Origin: Thermoanaerobaculum sp964488355
GTDB taxonomy: Bacteria > Acidobacteriota > Thermoanaerobaculia > Thermoanaerobaculales > Thermoanaerobaculaceae
DNA: 64,000 nucleotides
Direction of reading: 5' to 3'
Assembly: GCA_964488355.1 (NCBI GenBank)
Contig: CAZAUJ010000007.1
Span: 68,993 to 132,992, forward strand
Below the pieces are notes generated by a model. That model was not told where the DNA came from, made no database searches, and saw only the letters and a program-made list of their open reading frames with translations. Shown here piece after piece: positions 30,967-38,985 of the stretch; the stretch's first letter is position 1, and each line of letters starts with the position of its first letter. A program made the translations under genes and the position numbers.

Positions 30967-32606
30967 CGCCAAAGCTTGGGGAAGTGGGCGAGGAGGGTGG
31001 CCTTGCGAACCCGAGCCCAGAAGGTTTGAGTGCGGAAAAGCCGCGCCAAGCCTGCAAGCCTCATTCGTCCTTGGGCGTATAGGGCCGGCAGGGCAGCCCG
31101 CAGGAAGCTTCCCCTGTCCTCATCGTAGGGGTAGTACCAAGGGGAGGCGCTGTGCCCGAAGCTTTCCGCCACGTACTTAATGTTGCACATCTCCAACAGG
31201 CCAAAGAAGCCATGGGAGCGTCCGATCCCCGAGTCCTTCAGCCCGCCCCAGGAAGCGGTGGGCTCGGCAAAGCTGGCCACATGCTCGTTGATCGTTACCA
31301 CTCCGGCAGTGAGTGCTTCCATTAGCTTTCGCGCCGTCCGGCGCGACTGTGTCCAGCCTGAGGCGGTCAGCGCGTAGCGGCTGCTATTGGCACGGGCAAT
31401 GCCTTCCTCCAGCGAGGCCACCGGAACGAGGGGAAGTACCGGCCCGAAGGTCTCTTCCCGCATCACCTCCATCTCCTCGTTCACATCGACGAGCACAGTG
31501 GGGGGGTAGTAAAAGCCGGGGCCTTCGGGAGCGAAGCCGCCGGTGAGGGCCTTGGCGCCTTGGGCTAAGGCCTGTGCCACCTGCTGCGCTACTCCCTGTC
31601 GCTGTTCGGCGGTGGTCATTGGGCCCATATCGGTGCCTGGCGCTAAGGGGTCGCCCACCCGCAGGCGTTGCACCAGCTCCACCACCCTCTCCACCAGCGG
31701 CGGGAAAATGGGCCGTTCCACATACACACGCTCGATGGACGCGCAGGTTTGGCCGCTGTTCTGCATCGCCCCCCAAACCAGCCCCTGTGCGGTGTGCTCC
31801 AGGTCCGCATCGGCCGCGACCACCGCCGCGTCTTTCCCGCCCAGCTCCAACTGCACTGGGCAGAGTCGAGCACTGGCAAGCTGGGCCACCGCTCTACCGG
31901 CGGCTACCGAACCGGTAAAGAAGACCTTCGTTACACGTCGATCGGACAGCAGCGCTTGGGCCTGCGAACCCGGGAGCACGACCGTGTTGACCACCCCCGC
32001 AGGCAAGCCAGCCTGGCGAAGGGTGTCCGCCAGGGCTAAGCCCGTGAGGGCGGTGGCGGAAGCAGGCTTGAACACCACGGTGTTACCGCAGGCCAGGGCT
32101 TGGGCCAGCTCCACCACCGGGATGGCAATGGGATAGTTCCAGGGGGTGATGATGGTCACGACGCCCAAAGGCTCGAAACGGTACGCCGCGCGCCAGTGGG
32201 CGAAAAGGGGCTGCTCCGGTGGCGTGGGCCTGGGGCGCAGGAGCGCCGGCAGGCGGCGCGCCAAGAAAGCCAGGTGCTCGCACGCGGGCAAAATGTCTAC
32301 CAAAAACGCCTCGGTCACCGGCTTCCCGCTTTCGAGCGCCACCAGCCTGGCCAGTTCTTCCGCCCGCCCCACCAGCACCGAAAGCCAACCAGCGAGAAAC
32401 GCCTGTCGGTGCTCCAGGGAGGTCCGCGACCAAAAGGGGAAGGCGCGGACGGCAGCTTCCACGGCCTTGGTGGCCTGGGCGGCGTCCAGGACGCTAAGCT
32501 CCGCCAGTACCTCCCCTGTAGCCGGATTGAGGGTCTTGAGGCTTTGGGACCCGTAGACCTCTTGGTTATCGATGATGGAAGCGGGGGGATAGGCCAATAC
32601 CATCAA
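30963..32606 (-). CDS. Aldehyde dehydrogenase family protein (NAD(P)-dependent)
   Basis: Oxidises an aldehyde to its acid with NAD(P). The 547-residue product has the cofactor-binding ITPWNYP, VVFKPA and FTGSVAAGRAV motifs, the general base in LELGGKD (E254) and the catalytic cysteine in NSGQTCASIERV (C288). It is 50 or so residues longer than typical because of a C-terminal tail rich in aromatic and basic residues (PWYYPYDEDRGSFLRA, then LFRTQTFWARVRKATLLAHF), found in some betaine/succinate-semialdehyde-like members; the substrate is unknown. A TTG at 32606 lies exactly 6 nt from a TAGGAT -10 element; ATG at 32603 is the alternative start. It heads the dehydrogenase/pncB operon. Confidence 0.85.
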   Translation of the reverse strand: MMVLAYPPASIIDNQEVYGSQSLKTLNPATGEVLAELSVLDAAQATKAVEAAVRAFPFWSRTSLEHRQAFLAGWLSVLVGRAEELARLVALESGKPVTEAFLVDILPACEHLAFLARRLPALLRPRPTPPEQPLFAHWRAAYRFEPLGVVTIITPWNYPIAIPVVELAQALACGNTVVFKPASATALTGLALADTLRQAGLPAGVVNTVVLPGSQAQALLSDRRVTKVFFTGSVAAGRAVAQLASARLCPVQLELGGKDAAVVAADADLEHTAQGLVWGAMQNSGQTCASIERVYVERPIFPPLVERVVELVQRLRVGDPLAPGTDMGPMTTAEQRQGVAQQVAQALAQGAKALTGGFAPEGPGFYYPPTVLVDVNEEMEVMREETFGPVLPLVPVASLEEGIARANSSRYALTASGWTQSRRTARKLMEALTAGVVTINEHVASFAEPTASWGGLKDSGIGRSHGFFGLLEMCNIKYVAESFGHSASPWYYPYDEDRGSFLRAALPALYAQGRMRLAGLARLFRTQTFWARVRKATLLAHFPKLWR

Positions 32607-32612
32607 CTTTTT

Positions 32613-32639
32613 ATCCTAGCACGAGGCAGAAGGTACAAT
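32613..32639. promoter_or_regulatory. Divergent promoter pair: TAGGAT (minus) and TACAAT (plus)
   Basis: In this 39-bp intergenic gap TAGGAT on the minus strand (32618-32613) precedes the aldehyde dehydrogenase TTG start by 6 nt, and TACAAT on the plus strand (32634-32639) precedes the thioesterase GTG by 6 nt. Both would give leaderless mRNAs. The two -10 boxes are only 15 bp apart, so polymerases could hardly bind both at once. Confidence 0.6.
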
Positions 32640-32645
32640 GCTTTT

Positions 32646-33047
32646 GTGGGCTTTTTCTCGGTTCCTGTGCGGGTGCGGTACGCCGAAACCGACCAAATGG
32701 GCGTGGCGCACCATGCGGCGTACCCAGTGTGGTTCGAAGTGGCTCGCTCCGAACTGGCGCGGCAACGGGGCCTGCCCTACGGCGAGTGGGAGCGCCGAGG
32801 CTACTATCTGGTGGTCACCGAGGTGCACTGTCGCTACCTGCGCCCTGCCCGCTACGACCAGCTGGTCCGCGTCCAGGTGCGGGTCGCTGAGCGAAGAAGC
32901 CGCGCTGTGGTTTTTGCCTACCGGGTGGAAAGCGAGGAGGGGGAGCTGGTGGCCGAGGGGACCACGCATCACGTGCTCATCAGCCAACAAACCGGCAAGC
33001 CCACGCCCTTCCCACCTGAGCTGGCCGCGTGCCTCCAGCCGGAATGA
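32646..33047 (+). CDS. 4-hydroxybenzoyl-CoA thioesterase (hotdog) family protein, YbgC/FadM-like
   Basis: A 133-residue hotdog-fold acyl-CoA thioesterase. VRVRYAETDQMGVAHHAAYP near residues 9-28 carries the catalytic Asp motif of the YbgC/FadM/4HBT group (xxDxxGxxxHxxY). YYLVVTEVHCRYLRPARYDQ and the RRSRAVVFAYRV strand complete the fold. Substrate is probably a short or medium acyl-CoA; this cannot be read from sequence. GTG at 32646 is the start: it lies exactly 6 nt after TACAAT, no Shine-Dalgarno is present, and upstream in-frame codons would lie before the predicted transcription start. Its 3' end is 8 bases from the convergent alanine racemase. Confidence 0.88.
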   Translation: MGFFSVPVRVRYAETDQMGVAHHAAYPVWFEVARSELARQRGLPYGEWERRGYYLVVTEVHCRYLRPARYDQLVRVQVRVAERRSRAVVFAYRVESEEGELVAEGTTHHVLISQQTGKPTPFPPELAACLQPE

Positions 33048-33055
33048 GCGGCAAC

Positions 33056-34216
33056 CTAGGGCCAGTCGGTCAACAGGCGCGGGAGGCTGGGGGACAGGCG
33101 GGCCAAAATCTCGTAGTTGATGGTGCCGGCAAGCTCGGCAAGCTGTTCGGCGGTGACCGCCTCGTTGCCGTCGCTGCCCAACAGCGTGGCCACGTCGCCT
33201 TCGCGTGCTTCGCCCACGTCGGTGAGGTCCACCATGGTAATGTTCATGCATACCCTGCCCAGCACCGGCGCCCGCTGTCCCCGCACCAGCACGCTCGCTC
33301 GGTTGGACACGGCGCGGGGGTAACCCTCGGCGTAGCCCACCGGCAGGACGCCCAGAAGCGTTGTGCGCGTGGTCCGGTAGGAGAGGCCGTAGCCGATGGG
33401 CTCCCTCGCCCCCACCTCCTTGGTTTGCCCTACCACCGCTCGCCAGGAAAGCACCGGCTTGAGCGCCAAACCGTCCCGCCCATGGGCTAAAAGCCAGGAA
33501 AGCTGTGTTTCCCGGGAAGGCCAATGGCCGTATAGGGAAATGCCCAAACGCACCATGGAGAAGTCGGTTTGGCGAAACAAAAGCGTCGCCGCCGAGCACG
33601 CGGCGTGCACGTAAGGTAGGGCCCCGCAGACCCTTTCCACCGCTGCCACCGCCTGCTGAAAGCGGGAAAGCTGGAGGAACGCGTAGCTGTGGTCGGTGGT
33701 GTCTTCGATGTTGGCGAAGTGGGTGGCCACCCCTACCACCGCCAAGCCGGCGTCGCGCGCTTTGTGCGCGAAGGCCGCCGCATCCTCCACCGCCACCCCT
33801 TGCCTGTGGGTGCCCGTATCCACCTTGAGGTGCACTGGCCAGCTCAAACCCAACTCGGCCCCTCGCTGGGCCAAAGCCTGGAGCACCTGGGGCGACGACA
33901 GCAGCACGTGAAAGCCCGGGTCCTCCAGGCTCGCCACCTCCTGGGGGGTTAGGTAGCCCATGATCAGGATGGGTCGTTCGCTGGCCAAGTGTCGCACCTG
34001 CCGTGCCTCGGCCAGGCTGTGTACCGCATACATCTCCACCCCCAGCTGCTCCAACACCGGCACCACTTGGGCCAGGCCATGGCCGTAGGCGTTGGCCTTG
34101 ACGACCGCAGCGACGGCGCAGCCCGGGGAGAGGAGCTGCCGGAAAAGCCTCAGGTTGTGGGACAGGTTGGCCCCGGAAACCTCCAGCCAGCTGGGATGCT
34201 CGGTGAGCAACGCCAC
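33056..34216 (-). CDS. alr: Alanine racemase
   Basis: A PLP enzyme that makes D-alanine for peptidoglycan. VVKANAYGHG at residues 38-47 holds the PLP lysine K40. The alanine-racemase tyrosine region is present as IGYGLSYRTTRTTLLGVLPV followed by GYAEGYPRAVSNRASV. RVCMNITMVDLTDV is the conserved C-terminal domain motif. Length (386) is normal. The GTG at 34216 is supported by a TACACT -10 box exactly 6 nt upstream. It is a single-gene unit between two plus-strand genes, convergent with the thioesterase (8 bases apart). Confidence 0.94.
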   Translation of the reverse strand: MALLTEHPSWLEVSGANLSHNLRLFRQLLSPGCAVAAVVKANAYGHGLAQVVPVLEQLGVEMYAVHSLAEARQVRHLASERPILIMGYLTPQEVASLEDPGFHVLLSSPQVLQALAQRGAELGLSWPVHLKVDTGTHRQGVAVEDAAAFAHKARDAGLAVVGVATHFANIEDTTDHSYAFLQLSRFQQAVAAVERVCGALPYVHAACSAATLLFRQTDFSMVRLGISLYGHWPSRETQLSWLLAHGRDGLALKPVLSWRAVVGQTKEVGAREPIGYGLSYRTTRTTLLGVLPVGYAEGYPRAVSNRASVLVRGQRAPVLGRVCMNITMVDLTDVGEAREGDVATLLGSDGNEAVTAEQLAELAGTINYEILARLSPSLPRLLTDWP

Positions 34217-34222
34217 GGCGGC

Positions 34223-34228
34223 AGTGTA
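34223..34228 (-). promoter_or_regulatory. -10 element (TACACT) of a probable leaderless alr promoter
   Basis: On the minus strand TACACT is followed by GCCGCC and then the GTG of alr: again a 6-nt spacing that puts +1 on the start codon, with no ribosome-binding site. Confidence 0.6.
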
Positions 34229-34324
34229 CCTTGGGAAGGTGGGCCAAGGGCGGATGGTTATGCCCGCTGCCGGTCCTGTAACCTGCCGCTAAGGCCGCTT
34301 CTTTACCGCGAGGCGCGGGCGCCG

Positions 34325-34330
34325 TAAAAT
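34325..34330 (+). promoter_or_regulatory. -10 element (TAAAAT) upstream of the DUF5924/DUF2914-like gene
   Basis: TAAAAT lies 11 nt before the ATG at 34342, predicting a leader of only 4-5 nt. No clear -35 hexamer or Shine-Dalgarno sequence is seen. Confidence 0.45.
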
Positions 34331-34341
34331 GCCGCCTCGGC

Positions 34342-35388
34342 ATGACAAAGCTTTTCGTGCGCCTGGTGCAGGAGCTTTCCGCGCGCTTTGCCCTCCTTTA
34401 TGAGCGCTACGGACGCATTTTTTGGACGCTCCATTCCCTCTGGGCGCTTTTTTCCGGTGTGGCCGTGCTGGTTTTGGCCCACAACCGCTACGGGTACATT
34501 CGCTGGGTTGTGCTTTTTCTGGGCCTCACCTGGGCGAGCACACTGTTTTTTTCCCGCTTGGCTGGTGCCGGCGGCGTGGCCTCCTGGCGGCTGGCGCAAG
34601 AGTTCATTTCCTACCTCACGCGCATCATGTACCAGGCAACGCTCTTTTTCTTGCTGCCGTTTTACTTTTACTCCACCGCCTTCCCTTCCTGGAACTCCCT
34701 TTACGTTTTGCTGCTGGCCGGACTGGCGGTTTTTTCCTGCTTTGACATCCCCTTCGACCGGGCCCTGCGCCACTCACGGGTTTTTGCTTTGGGTTTTTTC
34801 CTCTTGGTAACTTTTTCCGCGCTTATCTTTTTCCTTCCCTTGCTCTTGCGAGTGCGCACGCACCACGGCCTTTACCTGGCGGCGTTGCTCAGCTTTTTCG
34901 CCGCCCTGCCCCTGGCTGGGCGGTGGCGAGGCCCGGGGGAAAAGCGCAAGCTGGTGGCCGCTCTGGTGGTCTTGGCGTTGGTGTTGGGGTTGGTGCGCCT
35001 GGCTCGGCCGCTGATCCCGCCGGTGCCCCTGCGGCTGGCCAAGCTGCGCTTTGCCACTCAGTTCGATCCGCGCACGCTGCGATCCCCGCAGGAGTTTGAG
35101 CGCGACATCCCGGCAGCCGCGTTGGCTTCGGGCAAGCTTTATGCCGTAGCCACGATCTTCTCGCCCGTTCCTTTGCCCACCAGCCTGGTGCTGCGATGGC
35201 GGGCCGATGGCAAGGTGCTGCGCAGTACGCGAACTTTGGAGGTCATGGCCCATGCTCCCGGGTTCCGGGTGTGGGACTCCCTCAACGTGCGCCGTTTCCC
35301 CTTGACCCCGGGGCGTTACGTTTTGGAAATTGGCACCGCCGAAGGCCAGCTGGTAGCCCGGGTTCCTTTTCGCGTTAGCCCGAACTGA
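34342..35388 (+). CDS. Membrane protein with C-terminal DUF2914-like domain (DUF5924-like N-terminus)
   Basis: A 348-residue product. The first 220 residues contain about seven hydrophobic helices (LHSLWALFSGVAVLVLAHN, WVVLFLGLTWASTLFF, FALGFFLLVTFSALIFFLPL). The last 115 residues are soluble and beta-rich, with LYAVATIFSPVPLPTSLVL, RWRADGKVLRSTRTLEV and WDSLNVRRFPLTPGRYVLEI. This order fits DUF5924-plus-DUF2914 membrane proteins, whose function is unknown. The C-terminal domain would face the periplasm or cytoplasm depending on helix number, which I cannot fix. The 3' end overlaps the convergent korBC gene by 14 bases. There is no operon partner. Confidence 0.72.
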   Translation: MTKLFVRLVQELSARFALLYERYGRIFWTLHSLWALFSGVAVLVLAHNRYGYIRWVVLFLGLTWASTLFFSRLAGAGGVASWRLAQEFISYLTRIMYQATLFFLLPFYFYSTAFPSWNSLYVLLLAGLAVFSCFDIPFDRALRHSRVFALGFFLLVTFSALIFFLPLLLRVRTHHGLYLAALLSFFAALPLAGRWRGPGEKRKLVAALVVLALVLGLVRLARPLIPPVPLRLAKLRFATQFDPRTLRSPQEFERDIPAAALASGKLYAVATIFSPVPLPTSLVLRWRADGKVLRSTRTLEVMAHAPGFRVWDSLNVRRFPLTPGRYVLEIGTAEGQLVARVPFRVSPN

Positions 35389-36640
35389 CGGCGGTCTTAC
35401 CGGTCTTTTCGCGACTGGCGTCCGTGGATGCTGGGTCGAAGCGGCGGATGAGCTGCTCGGGCAGGAGCCTAGCTTCACGCGCCACTGTTGCCAGGGCAAA
35501 CAACGCTGCCTTCTTGGCGCCGAATGGGCTGCGGAAGTCAACGGTAATCACTTCCGCGCTGGTGGTGGGGTGGGGCAGGGAGCTGTCCAACCACACCTGA
35601 CCAGCGTCCATGCTCGCAAAGTAAGGTTGAGCCCAATGCCAGCCATCGGCGGAGGTGACCACCAGAAAATCGGGCCGGCTGATGCCGTGGTAGCGGATCG
35701 GCTCGGGTGAGAGCAGCACCTCGGCGGCGGAGAAGCCCACGCCCACAGTCACCGGGTAGCTGCCTTTCTTGCTGGCGTGCAGGCCGCCGGCCACGGCTGC
35801 TCGCGCCACGTTTTCCGCGGCGTACTGCACCCCTTCCCCAGCCGAACCGGCCAAGACCAAACCCACTCGCGAGGGAAGGGGCACAGGGCCCAGTCGCTCC
35901 ACCACCTTAAGCTGTTCCAGCAGCGAGGGCTGGGTTTTGGCCAGCGAGAGGCGATAGGCGGGGCGGGGCGGGTTGGTCCAGCGCCCCAAGGCGTAGCCAG
36001 CTGCCTCCGCTGCCTGGCGCAAGCGGAATTCCGGATTGTACTTGGGCGTGTAGGAGGTGCACATTTCCAGCACCTCCACCAGCGAAAAACCGTCCACCGC
36101 GAGGGCCTCGGCTAAGGTGGTGGAAAAGTCCCCCAAACCCACAACCCTGGCAGTAAAAAGGGCCCCTGCCTGATGTACCAGCTCGCAGAGGTTGTGGTGG
36201 GGCAGGTGGGTGCCTTCAGGGGCAATCACGGTGCCGAACTCCGGGGGGGTGAGACCCGAAGGCTGGCCACCGGTCATGCCATAAAGGAAGTTGTTGTGCA
36301 CCACCACCGTGAGAGGTGCGTTGATGCGCGCCGCCTCCAAGATGTGCTGCAGGCCAATGGTGGCGCCGCCGTCGCCGATAAACACCACCACCTTCTTGTT
36401 GGCCGGCAGGGCCATGGCTGTGCCGGCAGCCAAAGCGGTCGAACGCCCGTGCAGCCCGTGCACCGTGTGGGTGGCGAAGACCGCGTCGGCAATGCCGTGA
36501 CAGCCAATGTCGGTCACCAGCACCACGTCTGTTGGCGACAGGCCCAGGCTTTCCAGCGCCTTGGCCGTTTGTCGGGTGACGTGGTGGTGGGTACAGCCCG
36601 GGCAGTAGGGGAGCCTGTCGGTTAAAAGCATGCCACTCAT
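35375..36640 (-). CDS. 2-oxoacid:ferredoxin oxidoreductase, fused beta and gamma subunits
   Basis: A 421-residue fusion. Residues 1-210 are the thiamine-pyrophosphate beta subunit: YCPGCTHHH (C13, C16), DIGCHGIADA (C47), FIGDGGATIGLQHIL with the TPP loop at 89-92, and NNFLYGMTGGQ. Residues about 255-400 are the gamma (CoA-binding) subunit: GLVLAGSAGEGVQYAAENV and VGVGFSAAEVLLSPEPI. With the alpha subunit upstream it would oxidatively decarboxylate a 2-oxoacid (2-oxoglutarate or a branched-chain keto acid) to acyl-CoA and reduced ferredoxin. The three beta-subunit cysteines could hold a [4Fe-4S] cluster. No separate ferredoxin (delta) subunit is encoded. The ATG overlaps the alpha stop by four bases. 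Confidence 0.87.
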   Translation of the reverse strand: MSGMLLTDRLPYCPGCTHHHVTRQTAKALESLGLSPTDVVLVTDIGCHGIADAVFATHTVHGLHGRSTALAAGTAMALPANKKVVVFIGDGGATIGLQHILEAARINAPLTVVVHNNFLYGMTGGQPSGLTPPEFGTVIAPEGTHLPHHNLCELVHQAGALFTARVVGLGDFSTTLAEALAVDGFSLVEVLEMCTSYTPKYNPEFRLRQAAEAAGYALGRWTNPPRPAYRLSLAKTQPSLLEQLKVVERLGPVPLPSRVGLVLAGSAGEGVQYAAENVARAAVAGGLHASKKGSYPVTVGVGFSAAEVLLSPEPIRYHGISRPDFLVVTSADGWHWAQPYFASMDAGQVWLDSSLPHPTTSAEVITVDFRSPFGAKKAALFALATVAREARLLPEQLIRRFDPASTDASREKTGKTAVSSG

Positions 36641-37737
36641 GCCGCCACCTCCGCGGCGATGGCTTGGGGGGAGATCATGCGGCCCACCCCCGTCACCCGG
36701 CGCGGCTGGTCAACCGCTCCCATGCCGAAGAAAAGCTGTGCCAGTTGGGCCTGCAAGTTCTCCTCAGCGAACACCAGCTTGGGGTATCGGCGACAAATTT
36801 CCAGGTACACGGCGGGCAGGGGCCAGACGGTCTTGGGCACGAGGAGGGACACGGGAAAACCCTGCCGGCGCAAGGCCTGCACCGCGTCCCTTGCCGCCTC
36901 TGCGGTGATGTCATAGGCCACCACCAGGGATTGCGCCCCCTCCTGCTCGTCCAGCTCGTAAAGGGCCGGCGTGAGGCGCTCAACCTTCTGTTGCAAGCGT
37001 TTGGTGTTGGCCAAAGCTTCAGGCGAGGTGTGTTGGATGATGCCACGGCAGTCGTGGGTGGAGGCGGTGAGGCGCACTTGCTGGCCTGAGCCCACGGGCA
37101 GAAACGGCGGCACGGGCTCGTCCCCTTGGGGAGCGTAAGGCTGGTAGGGCTGTGGGCCGTCGTAGAACTGCCGGCTCACCGGGGACAGGGGCGGCAGCTC
37201 ATCCAAGTCCAGGTCCCGTTGTGTCATGACCATCTCTTTGGAGGTGAGGAGGATAACCGGCGTGCGGGCGCTGGCCGCCAGCTGCAAGGCGATGGGGGGC
37301 AGCGTCCAGCAGTCGGCCAAGTTGGAGATGGCCAGCACCGGCAAGGGATAGCCACCGGAAATGAGGCTGGTTACCAGTCGCAGGTCACCTTGGGCGCCGG
37401 CGGTAGCGGTTCCGGTGGCGGGACCGAGGCGCTGCACCAACACGATGACCATGGGAAGCTCCATCATGTAGGCCATGTTGATGGATTCCACCATCAACGC
37501 CAGGCCGGGAAAGCTGGTGGAGGTTACCGGTAGTTGGCCGGCGGCGGACAGGCCGCTCATCCACTGGAGGGCGGTGATCTCATCGGGTGCCGCCAGTGCT
37601 GCCGGGAAGCGTCTGCAGGCGTATTGGTAAATCCAACTCGCCGGCGTGATGGGGTAGCCCACGAAGCAGTCGGCTCCTGCCTGGGCCAAGCTTTCGGCAA
37701 TGAGTCGTGAACCGTCCACCAGGGTCCAACGGGCCAT
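36637..37737 (-). CDS. korA: 2-oxoacid:ferredoxin oxidoreductase alpha subunit (KorA-like)
   Basis: The 366-residue product matches the pyrimidine-binding and domain II/III portions of the KorA-type alpha subunit: ESLAQAGADCFVGYPITPAS at 14-33, the DEITALQWMSGLSAAGQL and STSFPGLALMVESINMAYM blocks, and GPATGTATAGAQGDL. The N-terminal gamma domain found in some KorA proteins is absent, consistent with gamma being fused to beta in the next gene. A promoter with TTTGAC-N18-TAAAGT lies upstream, with a GGGGGG ribosome-binding site near the ATG. Substrate choice (2-oxoglutarate versus branched-chain oxoacids) is not decidable by eye. Confidence 0.85.
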   Translation of the reverse strand: MARWTLVDGSRLIAESLAQAGADCFVGYPITPASWIYQYACRRFPAALAAPDEITALQWMSGLSAAGQLPVTSTSFPGLALMVESINMAYMMELPMVIVLVQRLGPATGTATAGAQGDLRLVTSLISGGYPLPVLAISNLADCWTLPPIALQLAASARTPVILLTSKEMVMTQRDLDLDELPPLSPVSRQFYDGPQPYQPYAPQGDEPVPPFLPVGSGQQVRLTASTHDCRGIIQHTSPEALANTKRLQQKVERLTPALYELDEQEGAQSLVVAYDITAEAARDAVQALRRQGFPVSLLVPKTVWPLPAVYLEICRRYPKLVFAEENLQAQLAQLFFGMGAVDQPRRVTGVGRMISPQAIAAEVAA

Positions 37738-37758
37738 GCGCCCCCCCGTTCCCGCTGC

Positions 37759-37788
37759 ACTTTAGCCGCTCCCGTCTCATGGGTCAAA
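37759..37788 (-). promoter_or_regulatory. Promoter TTTGAC-N18-TAAAGT for korA-korBC
   Basis: On the minus strand TTTGAC (37788-37783) and TAAAGT (37764-37759) are 18 nt apart. The start would be near 37752, leaving a leader of about 15 nt with a G-rich ribosome-binding site. It is divergent from the aroB promoter. Confidence 0.6.
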
Positions 37789-37812
37789 GGTGGTCCGAAA
37801 AGAGGATGCCAG

Positions 37813-37818
37813 TATCAT
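37813..37818 (+). promoter_or_regulatory. -10 element (TATCAT) of the aroB promoter
   Basis: TATCAT predicts a start near 37825. This lies downstream of a possible ATG at 37822 and upstream of the ATG at 37837, so it decides in favour of the second. Confidence 0.5.
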
Positions 37819-37836
37819 GAGATGCGGGGAGGCGCG

Positions 37837-38934
37837 ATGCGGCTGCGCATGGAAACCAGCCAGGGACCAGTGGGGGCGCTGGTGCAGGAAGGAAGCCTGT
37901 CGCAGCTGCCCTCCCTCCTGGCCGACCACCTGGCAAGCGGCCAGGCCTTTGTGGTTAGCGACGAGAACGTGGCGCCCCTCTACGGCGAGCGGGTTGCTTC
38001 CCTGCTGGGGGCGCCGTTGTTGACCCTGCCCGCCGGCGAGCAAACCAAGAACTGGAGCTCGGTGGAGCACGTGGTGCGTTTTCTCTTGGGGCACGGTGCG
38101 GAGCGGGGCGACCTGCTGGTGGCGGTGGGCGGGGGTGTGGTTACGGACCTTGCCGGGTTTGCCGCTTCCGTGTTCTTGCGTGGCATCCGCTGGGTGGCCG
38201 TTCCCACCACCCTGTTGGCCATGGTGGATGCGGCCATCGGTGGCAAAACCGGCATTGACGTGCCGGAGGGCAAGAACTTGGTGGGGAGTTTCTGGCAGCC
38301 GCGGATGGTGGTGGCGGACCCGCTCACCTTGGCCACCCTCCCGCCCCGGGAACTAAGGGCAGGACTGGCGGAGGTGATCAAGGCTGCCATCATCGCCCCT
38401 TCCAGCCTAGAGCACCTGCTGGATGAGCACATGCCGCGGCTTCTCTCGGGCGATTTCGCTGCTGCCGGCCCGCTGGTGGCGCACGCGATGCGGGTGAAAG
38501 CGGAGATTGTGGAGCTGGACGAGCGGGAACAGGGTGCCCGCGCGTGCCTGAACCTGGGGCACACCTTGGGCCATGCCCTGGAGGCAGCCGGCAGCTACAA
38601 CCATTTCCTTCACGGGGAGGCGGTGGCTTGGGGCCTGTTGTTTGCCCTGTTGCTGGCGCAGAGGCGAGGCCTTCTGGCCTCGGCCGAGGCCGGAAGATGG
38701 GCTGCCAGGCTGGAGGCGCTGGCGCCTTTGCCGCCGCTTGTTTGGACGTGGCAGCAGCTGGTGCCGTTCATCGGACGGGACAAGAAGCGCCGGCAGGGCC
38801 GGCTGCGGTGGGTCTTGCCCCGCTTGGGCGGGGTGGCCGTGGGGGTGGAGGTGAGCGTGCAGGAAGCGGAGGACGCCTACCAACTTCTGCAGCAGCTGCC
38901 TGAGGTTGGGCCCTTTGCGGCCCTTTATCTCTGA
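37837..38934 (+). CDS. aroB: 3-dehydroquinate synthase
   Basis: Converts DAHP to 3-dehydroquinate, step two of the shikimate pathway. The 365-residue enzyme shows AVGGGVVTDLAGFAASVFLR (NAD-binding), WVAVPTTLLAMVDAAIGGKTG, GKNLVGSFWQPRMVVADP, GLAEVIKAAII, LNLGHTLGHALEAA and HGEAVAWG; the last two carry zinc ligands. The start at 37837 (MRLRMETSQG) follows a GGGGAGG ribosome-binding site and a TATCAT promoter element. Start codons further upstream lie before the predicted transcription start. The stop is 51 bases before valS. DAHP synthase and aroA are in other operons of the window. Confidence 0.95.
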   Translation: MRLRMETSQGPVGALVQEGSLSQLPSLLADHLASGQAFVVSDENVAPLYGERVASLLGAPLLTLPAGEQTKNWSSVEHVVRFLLGHGAERGDLLVAVGGGVVTDLAGFAASVFLRGIRWVAVPTTLLAMVDAAIGGKTGIDVPEGKNLVGSFWQPRMVVADPLTLATLPPRELRAGLAEVIKAAIIAPSSLEHLLDEHMPRLLSGDFAAAGPLVAHAMRVKAEIVELDEREQGARACLNLGHTLGHALEAAGSYNHFLHGEAVAWGLLFALLLAQRRGLLASAEAGRWAARLEALAPLPPLVWTWQQLVPFIGRDKKRRQGRLRWVLPRLGGVAVGVEVSVQEAEDAYQLLQQLPEVGPFAALYL

Positions 38935-38952
38935 GCTGGCCCCATGTTTTGC

Positions 38953-38958
38953 TAGACT
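38953..38958 (+). promoter_or_regulatory. -10 element (TAGACT) for the valS operon
   Basis: TAGACT predicts a start near 38965 and a 20-nt leader carrying GGAGGT (38975-38980) 5 nt before the TTG start of valS. The same hexamer is used at the leaderless genes, but here with a leader and ribosome-binding site. Confidence 0.55.
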
Positions 38959-38985
38959 CTAGCGCCGGTTTTTCGGAGGTGTGCG

